NCBI RefSeq assembly: GCF_017591425.1 | Contig: NW_024464918.1 | Span: 25,572,001 to 25,636,000 of the forward strand | DNA length: 64,000 nt | From: Ochotona curzoniae | Taxonomy: Eukaryota > Chordata > Mammalia > Lagomorpha > Ochotonidae | Reading direction: 5' to 3' | Part shown: positions 34,090-45,556 of the stretch, one piece after another | Position numbering within the stretch: the stretch's first letter is position 1 | How the letters are laid out: the number at the start of each line of letters is the position of its first letter | Program-made: the position numbers and the translations under genes | The notes under the pieces: model-generated | The model's database searches: none | Told to the model about the DNA's origin: nothing | Seen by the model: only the letters and a program-made list of their open reading frames with translations

Positions 34090-37000
34090 TGGAGAAGCAG
34101 CATAGGGCTCTGCCTCTCCAACAACATGCTAGCAACAAGGGAATAATTGCTATGAAAAAGGAAAGAGACCAAGATTTATTCTTTGGTAAGTGTTTGGGGA
34201 AAACCAGCTGTGAAAAGGTATTTTTAATAGATATCCCTTTTGCATGGTGAGTCCTATAAACACCATAACAAAGTTATGATGAGCCACTACGAATGGCATC
34301 TGTGGGGATATGCAACATACTCAAAGTCATTGCAAGATGTAAACATTAGGAAACAACCACAAAATTAGTCTTTATTACTCACCTACTTTTGTTTTCTTCC
34401 ACAATCATAAGATTAAGAATTTTTTCTCTTGCTCTGCTCCCCACTGCCCCATTGCATGAAAACACAAAATCAAACAACTGTGTGGGAAGGGAACTCAGAA
34501 AGTGGAGGTGCAAGAAATAGACTTCTGTGCCCAAGAAGTTAGCTAGGGATGATTGTTCTCATAATTACAATGTTGAATAAGTTGACTTTAAAACCAAGTC
34601 ATTTGCAGAAAACTCAACACAGAGTTAAGCTGCACAGATGAGAAATCAAAAAAGAATCTTATTTTACTAATTCAATCATGACAAGAAAATCTTCATTTTA
34701 AAAGTACAGTTCTGAACCAATTCCTCATATTTCTAATACCCTCCCAAATCCCCACCCATATTTCTCTTAACACCATTTCTCTCTCCTAGGACATCTTTAC
34801 ATACAGCCTATTCTCTAGGCTAGCAGCTCCCAAAAGGCAGTGCACTCTTTTTTAAAGAAATAAATCAATTATGCAGAGTTTCCCAGGTGATGCTAACCAT
34901 GCTTGGGGGCACATGACTTGGACTGAATGCTTGATTCCAAGATCTAAATACAAAACATCTAATTATCACAGTAGAGTGGGAACAAAAATATGTGCATGGT
35001 TGCCTAGAATCTTTATGTTCCCTCTGAGGTCTGAAACAAACCCAAGATCTCTGTAACTTAGGTGCGTCCTGGTGGTCATCATTTGCTTTAGAGACTTGGG
35101 AGTTTGTATCTTCTCCTTGCCACCCCTACCACCCAAGACAATGTCCTGCTAGGTATCTTTTTGCTTGGGAATAAATTTACCATGCCTTGATACTTTTCCA
35201 CACCTAGAGGAAATCAACTTTGGAAAATGTTTTCAAAAGAATCCTTTACAAAGCCCACAATTCACAAGGACTCCCCTCTTAGGCTGAAGCCTGAGATGCA
35301 CAAGGCAAACAGTAGGTAACCAGAGAAGTAAACACTGGGTTTTCCAGCAGAATCAGTCCTGAAACCAAAACTGAGGAAGGAAGCTGACCATTTAGCCCGC
35401 CCAGAAGAACAAAAGCTCAGGCATACCCCAGGGTATGTGTGACCTGAGAAAACTGCAATTAAACCAACCTCTTGTCCTAAGTTCACTTTTCCCTCCCGGT
35501 CAGGTTTAAAGTCAGGAGGGGTTGTAAATCAGCATGCAGAGTTTATGTGGAATCTTAGAGCTCCTCAGGGTGCCAAAATTTTTCTTCAGATCTAAATAAA
35601 TAATCTCCATTGCATGTGACAGTACTCATTTATATCCATCTGTATGAGGACATTTAAATTCTAGAGATGATAAACACAGCATGCTGAGCACTGGAGTCTT
35701 GCTACTGTAACATCAGCTCAGACTAACTCACATTACAACCTAACAGCTTTCCCATAAGTAGATTTTTTGATAACTAAATGAACACAGAAATGCCACAGTG
35801 GCAAATGAAATCATGCTCAGTATTGAAACTAGGATGTACTGCTCCAGATAGGCTATGAAATAAATCAGTGCAAAACCACAATGGGTGTGAACTAGTGAAA
35901 AGACAGCAAGTCAAGGTCACTTTGCATATTTCAGTTGCACTGTGTGTTAGAATAGGAACTAGGTGGACTAACTCAATGAGATTAAGGGAATAAAGAGTGA
36001 AAAAGGAAGAGAATATGAACCAAGCCTCAGGAGGAGAGGAGCAGGTTCAACTGTTCAAGATCTGCCTTAAAGCTTTGTCTTTTTCAGCCATTTCTCCCTC
36101 TTTTATAGTCTTAACAATCCTCAGGGCAATTTACAAATGGGAAAATCCAATATAGACTACTGAATCACCATTCACTCTCAGTCTAATCAAGCTTTCATTT
36201 CAACTGCACTGCGTGAAAGGACCCCACAGCTTTTGGCTGCTGCCTAACTCTCCTCCACTAGCTGCTCCCAGCAGGCTGGTGGGCCCAGTAAGACTCAGGG
36301 GCCACAGGTCACTCATGCTCTTCCCATGCATCCTGGGCTGGAAAGTATGCCAACAACCTCCTTGTCTGGGGGCATGTCCCTCAAGTGTGCAAAACTTTGC
36401 AATTCAGGTGGAAGTTAGTTTTTTAGTTTAACAAGCGCCTGACCTGGGGTTGTGGACAAGGCACCCAACCATTATGTCAGGGCATCCACACATACTTTTT
36501 AAAGTCAAGCTTTCATGGTTTTAAACACATTTTATCAGAATTTACTGACATGCTTGACACATGCTTTCTGTTACACTTATTTTTGAACATGCAGTTTTCA
36601 CAGGGCACAGCAGGAGAAAAATTTGATTAATAATGGAGCAGTCCTTGCCTCCACTCAATTGCTTCTCACCAACAATGAAAACATTCTTATTTCTTCTTCA
36701 TATCCCTAAAAGTCTTTATGGTATCGATACAGTCTTTCTCCAAAAGCTAATACCAAGGACCTGAAAGGAATACGAAAACTAGCCAGAATCTTTTTCCTCA
36801 GATGTGCCTCAATGTATCCCAAGAATTGTTTTAAAGGGGAGCTAAGTGTTGGCAAGGGCCAAGTATAAAACCTAACAATTCAGAGTTTAGAGCCTAATGA
36901 TTTGGGTTAACTGCTATATTCTTGTTGTTCTCTTAAGTGTTCCAGGCTGCAAACAGGAACATTCCATCAAAGTCGATGGAAAGCTAGAACTTACATGTAG

Positions 37001-37255
37001 TTAATGGGCGTGGTATGAGGGAAGTCAGTAAGGCTACTTTTAAAGGATCAAGCAATAATAAGCACACAAAAATTGAAAACCATTCCAAGAGTATAAATAC
37101 CCTTAGCAGGAAAATCAGGTTCCCAGCAAATGCTCTGATAATCACAAATGGCAGGGGGGATTTGCCAAAAACAATTCCTTCATTCTTGACACTTTTGCAA
37201 AGACTTTATTTGTAATAAAGTAACTTTTAAAGTCCATGATTTTGCAGATAAAGCA
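34090..37255. other. single-copy intron sequence, possible MIR at 36100-36150
   Basis: No exon found. 'ttaacaatcctcagggcaat' followed by 'ttacaaatgggaaaatcc' near 36110 may be a MIR core. The rest shows no repeat I recognise. Confidence 0.4.
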
Positions 37256-37264
37256 AAATCTATT

Positions 37265-37345
37265 CTTCATAATTGACAAATGAGGAAAGTAAGGAACAGA
37301 AGGCTCCAGAATTTAAGAACAGAATCAGCCCTACAATGTAGGCTT
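37265..37345 (+). mobile_element. MIR fragment
   Basis: 'ttgacaaatgaggaaagtaa' followed by 'ggaacagaaggctccagaat' matches the MIR segment 'ttacagatgaggaaactgaggcacagagaggtta'. About 80 bp. Confidence 0.5.
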
Positions 37346-37713
37346 CCATCCTCCAAAGCCAAGTTCCGTAAACTCATGTATTTATGTTTGTCCTGGAGCA
37401 CCAAAAGAACACATAAGCCCTGAAGACTCAGTGTGGTTGGCCCTGGATCATCACAACAGCAATATTCCCTTGCAAATGCTGCTTGGAGGCCTGCTTCTAT
37501 GGACGCTTTCCCAGCAGCCTCTGTGAAGGCCATCTGGCATTTGCAGCTGTAATCCTCTGCAGTTAACATTTCACACATTTCTTTCCTAAGCCTCCAGCAT
37601 ACCTGATGCAATAGCGGGAGACAGGAACATAAGCAGAACCAAGACCAGCTTTTCTGCTAAGATAAGAACTTTCTGAGGGTGAGCAAAAGGCCAGAAATCA
37701 GTCATAAACCTAC

Positions 37714-37819
37714 TTTGCCAAGTGGTTCATGAGCAGCTGTAGCATCTGCCGGTTTTTCTCTGGGAGTCGGTGAACCAGGCTGTGGATTTCGGAGACCCGT
37801 GTCTCCTGGTTCTCTAGCT
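37714..37819 (-). CDS. ARHGAP26: ARHGAP26 internal exon, RhoGAP helices
   Basis: 106-nt exon: AG completes Lys with the preceding A, followed by LENQETRVS, EIHSLVHRLPEKNRQMLQLL and MNHLA. It ends with AA, expected to become Asn with the next exon (NVANNHKQN in the family). Acceptor ctccttccttcacag, donor gtaggt. This is the helical core of the RhoGAP fold. LPEKNRQML is strongly conserved across GRAF proteins. The Thr in LENQET is Ser in human GRAF1 as I recall it, a conservative change. The catalytic Asn segment (NLGVVFGPTL) belongs to the next exon, which I could not find anywhere from 1 to 37713, so that intron is longer than 37.7 kb here. Confidence 0.96.
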
Positions 37820-39377
37820 CTGTGAAGGAAGGAGCAAGGTAACACTTTATTATTATTACTGCTAAACCACTTCACAAGACAAAATCAGGGGCAACTAAAG
37901 ACTGGCACTGACAGATGGAGACATTCTCAAACATTTACAAGGGTATCTTGCATATGCACTGCATGACTGGCACGACCAGACCTAGAAGTCCTTTGAGTGG
38001 TGCTTTCTGTAACAAGGTTCAGCAAAATAATGACCATCACAAAATTCATGCCAGAGTGATGACGCACTGAAATGGAGTTGGTCAACTGCACACCCGGGGC
38101 AAGAAGGCATGCAGGCGCAGCTGGCTCCCTAGACGGTCAACACCATTTCAAGAAAAGAAGGAACTGTATGCACTTGTAAAGTGATAAACAAATCTTACGT
38201 GCACAGCATAGCAAGGGGCTCAAATATCAAAATAACGCTCCCCGACAGCATCAAAGGGATCGAAGGAAATACCCATGATTCTCAAGTTACACATGACGAC
38301 CAGCCCAGGAGAAAGCAAGCTACGGTAGGTACAAGATTACATGTGTCTGCCTCCACATAACCTGGATCCTGGCTCATTGTGTTCTCTTGATAAACCTGGG
38401 GAAGTGGCTTTGCTTCCCTGCAAAATGAATTGACGGCACTCATCACGCTTATTTATAGAACTGATGTGAGGTTTAATTAAAGAGTGGTTGCTATGGCTTT
38501 GGACTTTCTCAGAGAGTGCAATGACATAAACACCATCTTCATTACCAGCTTCTCTCACGATTTTCTCATCCCTGTTTTAAGGAGACAACTGAGTGCAGAA
38601 GGCCACCAGAACATTAGGTACTACTAAATTAGGCCAGTAGGACCTACTAAGGTAAACAAACTTGAAAGGCCAAATGGAACCAGAGAAGCTTAAGCTATGG
38701 ATAGAATAATACTCTGAGGATTCAGCCAGGTTTAAGTCTGATAGAGAATCTAACTGATCCTTTATAGAAGACCTGCCCCACATAGCCAGATTCCAGTATA
38801 CCTTGCATCTAATCTCTATGTATTTTAAGATGAGTAATATGACACTAGGGACCTGGATGATATAGTTAAAGAATGATAAGAAGCTGTAAATGGAACATGA
38901 TGGAAAGAGACTGTGAAGTTATATAAATGGCGTCATATTCAGGGAACCACATCCAATGTTCAATTTAGGCAATGTGCAATGTCTGATCCATTCTGTAACA
39001 TGCTACTCAAAGGCTGGAGGGGGAGAAAAATTCAATTTATTAGAACTCCAAAAAGCAAAACCAGAAAGGCAAACTTGCTTTGCTCTGCTCTCTCTTGCTA
39101 CCCACCTCGTCCTTCATCTCAAAAACAAAACAAAACAAAACAAAACAACCACCCTGAAGTCTCTCCTCCTCAGTAAATTTAATGCGGTAGCAAGACCCTT
39201 ATCCTTCCAAACTTGGCTTCATTTTCAATTGGTGTCAGAGGCTCAAATATATATATAATGGCATTCATAAGCAGAATGTGAAGGACCAGAAAATATTTAT
39301 GTTGGGACACCATCTGTTCTTTGACATAGAAAATTGTAATCTCTTCTTCTTAAAACTGCACCAAGAGTGAAACTTAC
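37820..39377 (-). other. ARHGAP26: ARHGAP26 intron (1,558 bp)
   Basis: Intron between the 59-nt and 106-nt RhoGAP exons, with donor gtaagt and acceptor cttcacag. It is mostly single-copy and nearly free of recognisable repeats apart from an (AAAAC)n run near 39121-39147 and a short (TA)n near 39248-39260. Confidence 0.93.
39121..39147. repeat. (AAAAC)n simple repeat
   Basis: Pure aaaacaaaacaaaacaaaac array of about 27 bp inside an intron. Confidence 0.9.
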
Positions 39378-39436
39378 TTGCTGCCTTGATGAAACTTCTT
39401 TGAAATTGGTACATCATGAGTGGCCCTGGAAGCATT
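39378..39436 (-). CDS. ARHGAP26: ARHGAP26 short internal exon, RhoGAP domain
   Basis: 59-nt exon: A completes Arg with the previous CG, then MLPGPLMMYQFQRSFIKAA, with a final A starting a Lys codon. Acceptor tctttttcttctag, donor gtaagt (strong). LRxLPxPL is a hallmark of RhoGAP domains. The Gly in LPGPL, where most family members have Glu (LPEPL), matches my recollection of GRAF1 and helps separate it from ARHGAP10. This exon lies in an open frame that continues into both flanking introns (39265-39492), so retention would not be stopped at once. Confidence 0.96.
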
Positions 39437-40930
39437 CTAGAAGAAAAAGACAGAGATTCAGCAGCTTCGTAATACAGTCGTGATGATCCCACTCAGCAGC
39501 AGCCCAGAGACTGCTGAATCCCATGACCATTCTTGAAGGCTAACAGCACAGGGAAACGACACTCAGACAGCTCCAACACCCTGCAGAAAGGGTCCTGACA
39601 CTGCACTGGAACTCTTCGGTCCCTCTCTTCTTCAAGAGATGAGTGTGACCAAGTCACCAGAAATGTGCAAATATAAAAAACTAGCACAGGCCAAGAGACT
39701 TCTTTTTCAGTGACTCAAACACTCACAAGAGCATTTTCATATGTACCTGACGAAGAACCAACTAACTGCATGTTTGGGATTACTTGTGCTGCATTTTTGC
39801 CTTCCCAATAGCTTGATGGATCAGTTCATCTGAAAGCACCAGCATAAATTTCTGTAGGTGGTTCTGTCATTAATTCAATCAGGAATGTTCTCCAGAATGC
39901 CAGAGGGTTGGATTCCCTGTTAGTTAGAATTCAATAAATTCTACCCTCTAGGCATGACAAGTTCAACTACCAACCTGCATTTTTTTTTTTGATAATCCAA
40001 ATAAGAGTTCTCAACAGACTGTACTTTATTCTTGGACCAGATTTTATTCTCATCGGATTCCCTAATTCAACTGTCATCCCTTCCACTGCATTTTACACAC
40101 AACTGCACTGCCCCAAGAATCAACAAAATGTATATGATGAGGCCTTTTCTATGGGCTTCCTTTTTCTGCTTTCTAACCAAGCACATCTCTACAAACTCTG
40201 TTCAAAGGTTTAAAGCATTCGTGACTAGTTCTCTCAACTGACAACCACCCTCTCTCCATATATAACTACTGCAGTGCAGAATTACAGCATGTGTACACCC
40301 CTGCCCTTTGAGCCTAGTGTAAATCTTACCCTGTTCAGGTAACTGGGATGTGGGGAGCTGGTCCATAACTTTCCCGTTAATAAATAGCCAAGGGAGATAC
40401 AGACCAGTAGTAATATCATATATATTAATATAAGGAAAATAGTCTCTCCAGTGAGTGTCTTACAATCCAAGTGGAAGTAGTCAGAAACAAGTCCCATCAA
40501 GTTCTCCTTTTAAAGGACCAGCATTAACACACAAACCTGCCAAAATACAGGGGGTATGCAATGCATTCTCAACAGAATGTGACATCTGATGCTTTGTTTT
40601 CTTAACAGATTACTCAGCGAAGGCCATAGTTTAGCTTCTCTTCATCGCTAATTATCCCAGCTGAGCTTCCTCAATCACTCTTGGCCCCACTGCACAAGGG
40701 CAAACCAGCACCCAGGGGTGACTTACAGTCACTGACTAGCTGAACCAAATGCACCCACACAGTGGCAATGGTTTCCACATTTCAGCCACACAATGGCAAT
40801 GGTTTCCACATTGCAGCCACCCACCCAGCAGCATTCCCGAGGCTGAAAATAAATGTGCACTTTCCCATCCCACCCCCGCCGCCATTTCCTGATATGGGCA
40901 GGCTCCTGCCTGTAAGTGGGAAGTCCCTAC
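39437..40930 (-). other. ARHGAP26: ARHGAP26 intron (1,494 bp)
   Basis: Intron between the 88-nt and 59-nt exons, with donor gtaggg and acceptor tcttctag. It holds a 31-bp tandem duplication (40755-40816) and a poly-T run near 39982-39990. No SINE or L1 was recognised. Confidence 0.93.
40755..40816. repeat. 31-bp tandem duplication
   Basis: Two adjacent 31-bp units (40755-40785 and 40786-40816) differ at two bases. Each contains caatggtttccacatt. It lies 115 bp from the donor of the 88-nt ARHGAP26 exon. Confidence 0.88.
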
Positions 40931-41018
40931 CGTAGGTAGGTCTTCAGAGCACTAGTGATGGTCTTGATCTCCCACTCAGCGCAGATGTCTGTCTCCGTCT
41001 CTGATGCTGTCTTGGGGT
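40931..41018 (-). CDS. ARHGAP26: ARHGAP26 internal exon, middle of RhoGAP domain
   Basis: 88-nt exon encoding (D)PKTASETETDICAEWEIKT and then ITSALKTYL(R). It begins with AC, which completes Asp with the G of the previous exon, and ends with CG, completed to Arg by the next exon. Acceptor ttcttcacgttag, donor gtaggg. It covers the acidic loop and the helix whose Lys (ALKTYLR) is part of the conserved GTPase-binding surface of RhoGAP domains. The 28 complete codons contain no stop or frameshift. The donor gtaggg is weaker than consensus but has the required GT. Confidence 0.96.
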
Positions 41019-41109
41019 CTAACGTGAAGAAAAGAGCATGCATGAAACATAGCACAACACACATCTAATCAACCAGCACAGGTAAAAACCATTCTACTCT
41101 GCTAGCAAC

Positions 41110-41830
41110 CAGAGGATTGTCTATGAAAAGAAAAATGGCACACATGTGACCTATCACATTGGGACAATGCTTAAAAATCCGAATAGCTACAACTGGAAGA
41201 ATACAGCAAAACTGATCTTATAACTTGTTGGAAGCAGTAGAGATAATGTACCATACTTTTATTTTTTTTAAACTACTTTCTCAGTTGCATTAGCGAAGAG
41301 CTATGTCAGGGGAAAAAACAAAACAAAACAAAACAAAAAAACGCAACTGAGACTCATATTGGCACTCCCATACACAATACTATCATCACAAGCAGAGGCT
41401 TAATCCACGGTACCACAACACCAGTCCCAAATGCAACAGTTGGGAAAAGCAAATTAGCAGTATCTATCAAAAATCTTCATAATATTTATGCCTTTATGGG
41501 ATCCAGGAACCCAGTTTCTTATATCCATTCTCAGGAAATAAGGCATGAAAAAAATTAGATACCCAAACAAATCTAGGACAAAAAAGGATTCAGGCTAAGT
41601 GTCCAAAGACAGATGAATAATGGTGATTCCTTGATAAGATACCATGCTGTTTACATAGCAATGAATGGTCAACAGCATCAACAATGCCTATATTATGCAA
41701 TGATGTCACGCTAAAAAACAAAATCAAGATCCAAAGTTTATGACAACTAACCCAAATGAAAACTGGATGAAAAGACTCTAAATTTAAAATAGAAGTTGGG
41801 TGAAAGTGGTTAAATTGAGGCTAACCTGTG
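41110..41830 (+). mobile_element. L1M 3' end, interrupted
   Basis: Plus-strand relic in two parts (about 41110-41260 and 41445-41830): 'gcacacatgtgacctatcac', 'agcagtatctatcaaaaatc', 'agtgtccaaagacagatgaa', 'tacatagcaatgaatggtc'. These follow the end of L1 ORF2. The gap holds an (AAAAC)n run at 41311-41337 and a CSINE head fragment. Confidence 0.55.
41345..41437 (-). mobile_element. CSINE 5' fragment
   Basis: 'cagaggcttaatccacggta' and 'ccacaacaccagtccc' are the reverse complement of a CSINE head ('gggctggtgttgtggcacagtgg'). Only the first 90 bp or so remain. Confidence 0.55.
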
Positions 41831-42439
41831 AACGATTTGATTCCAAGACCTAATTTTTTTTTTGAAAGTTGAATTGCCTAGATTGCCCAGGCATGCAAGG
41901 AGAACCACCATCATACAACTAGATTCAGCAGAGAAAGCTTGCCCGGTCTCTCTTGTGCAGTATTGCAAACAAATGCATGTGCTTTAAAAAACGTGTGTGG
42001 TAAGAGAAAGGGAGATATGATTCTTCATCTTCCCAAGTAATAGCACTCAGGAGGAGTGAAACTGGGAAGGCAGAGGATAGGTAGCAGGAAATGATTCACA
42101 AGTCAGAACACAGAGCCTGTCTCATGGCAGGTAAGGCGAGACAAGGCAAAACTGTCAGGAGAGCAGTGGGCCATTGCAGAGCCCACGGGGCGACTCCGGC
42201 TTCCTCCTGCTGGCTACAGATCCAGCGAAACTGCACCAGCTCCCTTTCTACACAGAACCATGTCTTCAGCTGGGAAGCTCTCCTTAACTTATTCTCTTCT
42301 CCCAGGGACCAGGGTCAAAGTTCAGGGCTGACTGACAAAGAACACACCCCTCTCTGCTCCAGTGTGTGGTTTAGCAAGGGCCTGAGACCAAGGTCAGGCC
42401 ACTGTTGGTGAGCCTCAGCACTTTTACAGCCAAGGGGAT

Positions 42440-42665
42440 GCGCTATCTGTCATTTGCTGGGCTTGCCCAGAGAAGTTATGTAACTGCCAGGTTCTTTGTT
42501 GTAGACCTGAGGGTGAGTCCCACAGAGGGCAAGAAGAGGAGATAGGGGGTCATGGATCCACATTTGAACCTTTGGAGTGAGTTATGCCATGCTACTCAGC
42601 TGAGCCAATAAATCATCTTTTTCTTCCTTAAGTCAGCTTAGGTCAGATTTTCCATTTTAATAACC
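42440..42665 (+). mobile_element. possible MLT-type LTR 3' end
   Basis: 'tgagccaataaatcatcttt' followed by 'ttcttccttaagtcagctta' resembles the polyadenylation and 3' end of MLT LTRs ('gagccaataaattcc...cttaagccagtttgagttgg'). The upstream boundary is a guess. Confidence 0.4.
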
Positions 42666-44879
42666 CATATGCCGAGATGACAGGGCACATCAGGTAAACT
42701 GAGGTAGCCTCCTGACTGTCTCTTTTTCAGATAGTCTCCACAAACTCTGGAATATCAGCTACCTAGAAAGCGGTTTCTCTCTCAAAGCCAATAGCCCATT
42801 TGCTGGACAAGGGGCAAGAGTCACAGGGGAGGACAGCTTATTTTCTATTGACTGGGAAAAGCCTGGTAGGCAGAGGTCAAACACTCATGACTGGCTGAGG
42901 GATTTAGTATGCAATCCCAAGGTAAGGGCACACATCCAGTTGGTACAGATAATGGCAGCTGGCACCTCCTGTTCTGTTTGTTACCCTGACATTTTCTTGG
43001 AGACAACAGAAATAAGGCCTTCAGCTCAAAACCTACACACTTCCACAAGGCAGAGTGCTGTATCCTGGTTAGGAGTGACCCTGGACCAAGTCTTTCTCAC
43101 CACATGACAAAGAAAGGGTCACAGAGTAGAATGTTCCACAGCCAACATCGGAAAAGACGGGTAGCGGGCCTTTCCCAAGACCAAGACTGTGGGTGGTATA
43201 AACACTTTCATCTGACATCTCCCACTAATAGAGTTCTCTTCCCAGAAATGTGAATATATGCCAAACTGAGCCCCTGCTCTCACCCATAGGTGCCTGGAGG
43301 GCTGCCCTGTGAAATGACTCCTGCCTACTAGGCCAATCTTATTCTACACAACTCTGAAGAACACCCTGACGAGGACCCAAGAGTGAACATCGAACTAAAC
43401 CTGAGGTGGTGGCAGCTCTGGGACTTGTGAGCTGCTCCATGAACCGCAGTCAGCGAGCTAATGATTAGCTTCCACTTATTCCAACTTGGTAACCATAGGA
43501 ATATCGTGTAACATTACAGAAAGGAGAGTCAGATTGCAGCCTGCCTAGGGGGGCTTTTTATAGCACTGATGAGGCAAGGCGGGTAACTTGAGCACATTCA
43601 TTTGAATTCACTTCATCTCCAGACTAAACTGCACATAGCCCCTAAGGCCACCGACTCTCAGAGAGTGCTATGTGGGTCCACCCCCCACCCCCATGCTCCC
43701 CTCGCTCAGGTCAGGGCTTCCTGGGCCATCTAAACATGTGGCAGAAGGATCTTTTCCAACTTTCTTGCAGGCTCAGTACATGTCTCCTGATCACATACAT
43801 GACCACATGCTTAGGAGAAAGGTTCTAAACTTGCAGAGCAGTGCCATGTATAAAGAAGGCATCTAACAGGTCAAGTGCAACATGTAAGTCTATTTCCTCA
43901 TCAATATACATCCAAAATAACATAGAAAATAGACTGGAAGTAGTCGCAATGAGCCCTGCACAAAAATGCCACACTGGATCAGTCCCTTAAGAACCTCCTA
44001 GCCCACCATCATCTTCCTGACAAAGTCAGGGCAGGAGGCTCTAGAGAAAATGAGAGAGAAATTGTCTATGGTCTCCTTAAGTTCCTAACAACACATCATG
44101 ATGTTGGCAAATTTGCTTTTTTCTCTTTGAATGAGGTTAACACACAAAGGGTTTTAATAAAAGTTAACAGAATCAACTACATATACATTAAGACAAGTCC
44201 TTCCTATAATAACAGCAAACACTAACATGAGTTCGTATGTGTTTGAACACACATCCAAGCATATGTATGAATGCATAAATCTTCATAACACAACAGAAGC
44301 ACACTCTACTTGCCTTCTGTGCATTATTTTCATCTAACATGCAAAAACCTTTCACAACAATACCTAAGACACATCTTCTTTACCTGTACCAAATTAATAT
44401 CCTCCAATTCACAGAAAGTAAGGGTGCTCCCTGCATTGTTGCTGTGATGAATAGTGACATAAGCTACAGTTTTCTTGCACATGTTCTACCTGAGGAAGCA
44501 AGCCTTAAAAGAGACAAGTGACATCTGAGTCAAAAATCTGTGCATATGAAATTTGAAAAATTTGCTCCAGCATCCTCAGAGGCTTGAGACTAAGTCTCCT
44601 CCATGTGCTTGACAGCAAATTGTAATCAAACACTTGGCTCTTAGCCTATGAGGCCAAAGAAGTGATTTCCCTGTTTTGTGGTGCGTTCTTTCTAATGGGA
44701 ATAAAAGCTTGAGAACCTTCTCCTGTGTCTGGGTTTTCATGCCCAAATGAACTACACTCACCCTTTATAAAAAGTATAGCTCCATGATACCTGTACAGAG
44801 TCATGCAAGTTCTGTCCAATCAAGATGCAGGTAATTTCCATCAGACCCAAAATGCCTGCGCCCCTTTATACCTAATTCT

Positions 44880-45180
44880 TTTCCTCTACCTCCAGATCCT
44901 GGCAGTATCTTCAACACAGTATTTCATGTTTGAAATCCAGTGAGATTGGTGCATGTGCTACTAGTTTAATCCTTTTATCACTGAGTAGTATTCAATATTA
45001 TGGATATGCCATAATTTGTTAACCCATTTGCGAACTGACGAACATTTGGGTGGTTTCCAGTTGTGGCTGTGGTGAATAAACTGCTATTAATATCTGCACA
45101 GAAGTCTGTATATGGACTGCATTTTCATCTCCTGGATAAATACTGTGCCTAAAAGTGGAACTGGGTAAAAATACATAGGA
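44880..45180 (-). mobile_element. old L1 3' end fragment
   Basis: Read on plus: 'agtagtattcaatattatgg', 'ttgcgaactgacgaacattt', 'gggtggtttccagttgtggc' and 'ctaaaagtggaactgggt' follow the reverse complement of the L1 ORF2 end. Confidence 0.65.
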
Positions 45181-45309
45181 GTAGAAACACCAGAAATACT
45201 TAGGAGTAAAAATACCACTCTTTGTATAAATAAGACTTTATTTTTATTGCATGCGATTCCTTCAAAAGCAGGTTTAATATTTAGCAATTTGATAAGCAAA
45301 TCTGTTTAA

Positions 45310-45556
45310 TGATTCTCTCTCTCTCCCTCTCTCTCTTTCTGCTCCTGTTGGATTACTCCCTAAATACCTGCAGCCAGACATATAATCTAGGTCTTCTATG
45401 TAGCTGGCAGGATCCCAATTACTTGAGCCACCACTACTGATTCTCAGGGTCTGCATTACTAGGAGGAGGAATGAGGAGCCAGAGCTAGGTATCAAGCCAA
45501 GCACTCTAATGTGAGGTTCTCTTAATTGCTAGGCTTAAATGCCAGCCCCCCCAAGT
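45310..45556 (-). mobile_element. CSINE, 3' part replaced or eroded
   Basis: A (CT)n stretch (45315-45342), then 'ctggcaggatcccaattact', 'gaggagccagagctaggtat' and a head-side 'cttaaatgccagcccccc'. Diverged minus-strand copy. Confidence 0.55.

Larger units (their letters stand above)
1..37713 (-). other. ARHGAP26: ARHGAP26 intron, 5' part only
   Basis: Everything left of the exon at 37714 is inside one ARHGAP26 intron, whose donor gtaggt occupies 37708-37713 read on the minus strand. I looked on the minus strand for the next RhoGAP exon (LMTVANLGVVFGPT) and saw nothing like it. No other multi-exon gene or intact processed gene is visible. Contents are the repeats listed separately plus single-copy sequence of no recognised function. 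Confidence 0.85.

Noticed and set aside
1..37713. Next ARHGAP26 exon (NLGVVFGPTL segment)
   Set aside because: Read through the minus strand and saw no match; it must lie further left, or I missed a short exon.
40855..40930. Possible CpG-rich promoter near 'ccacccccgccgccatttcc'
   Set aside because: Only a couple of CpGs, no island, no TATA or initiator context.
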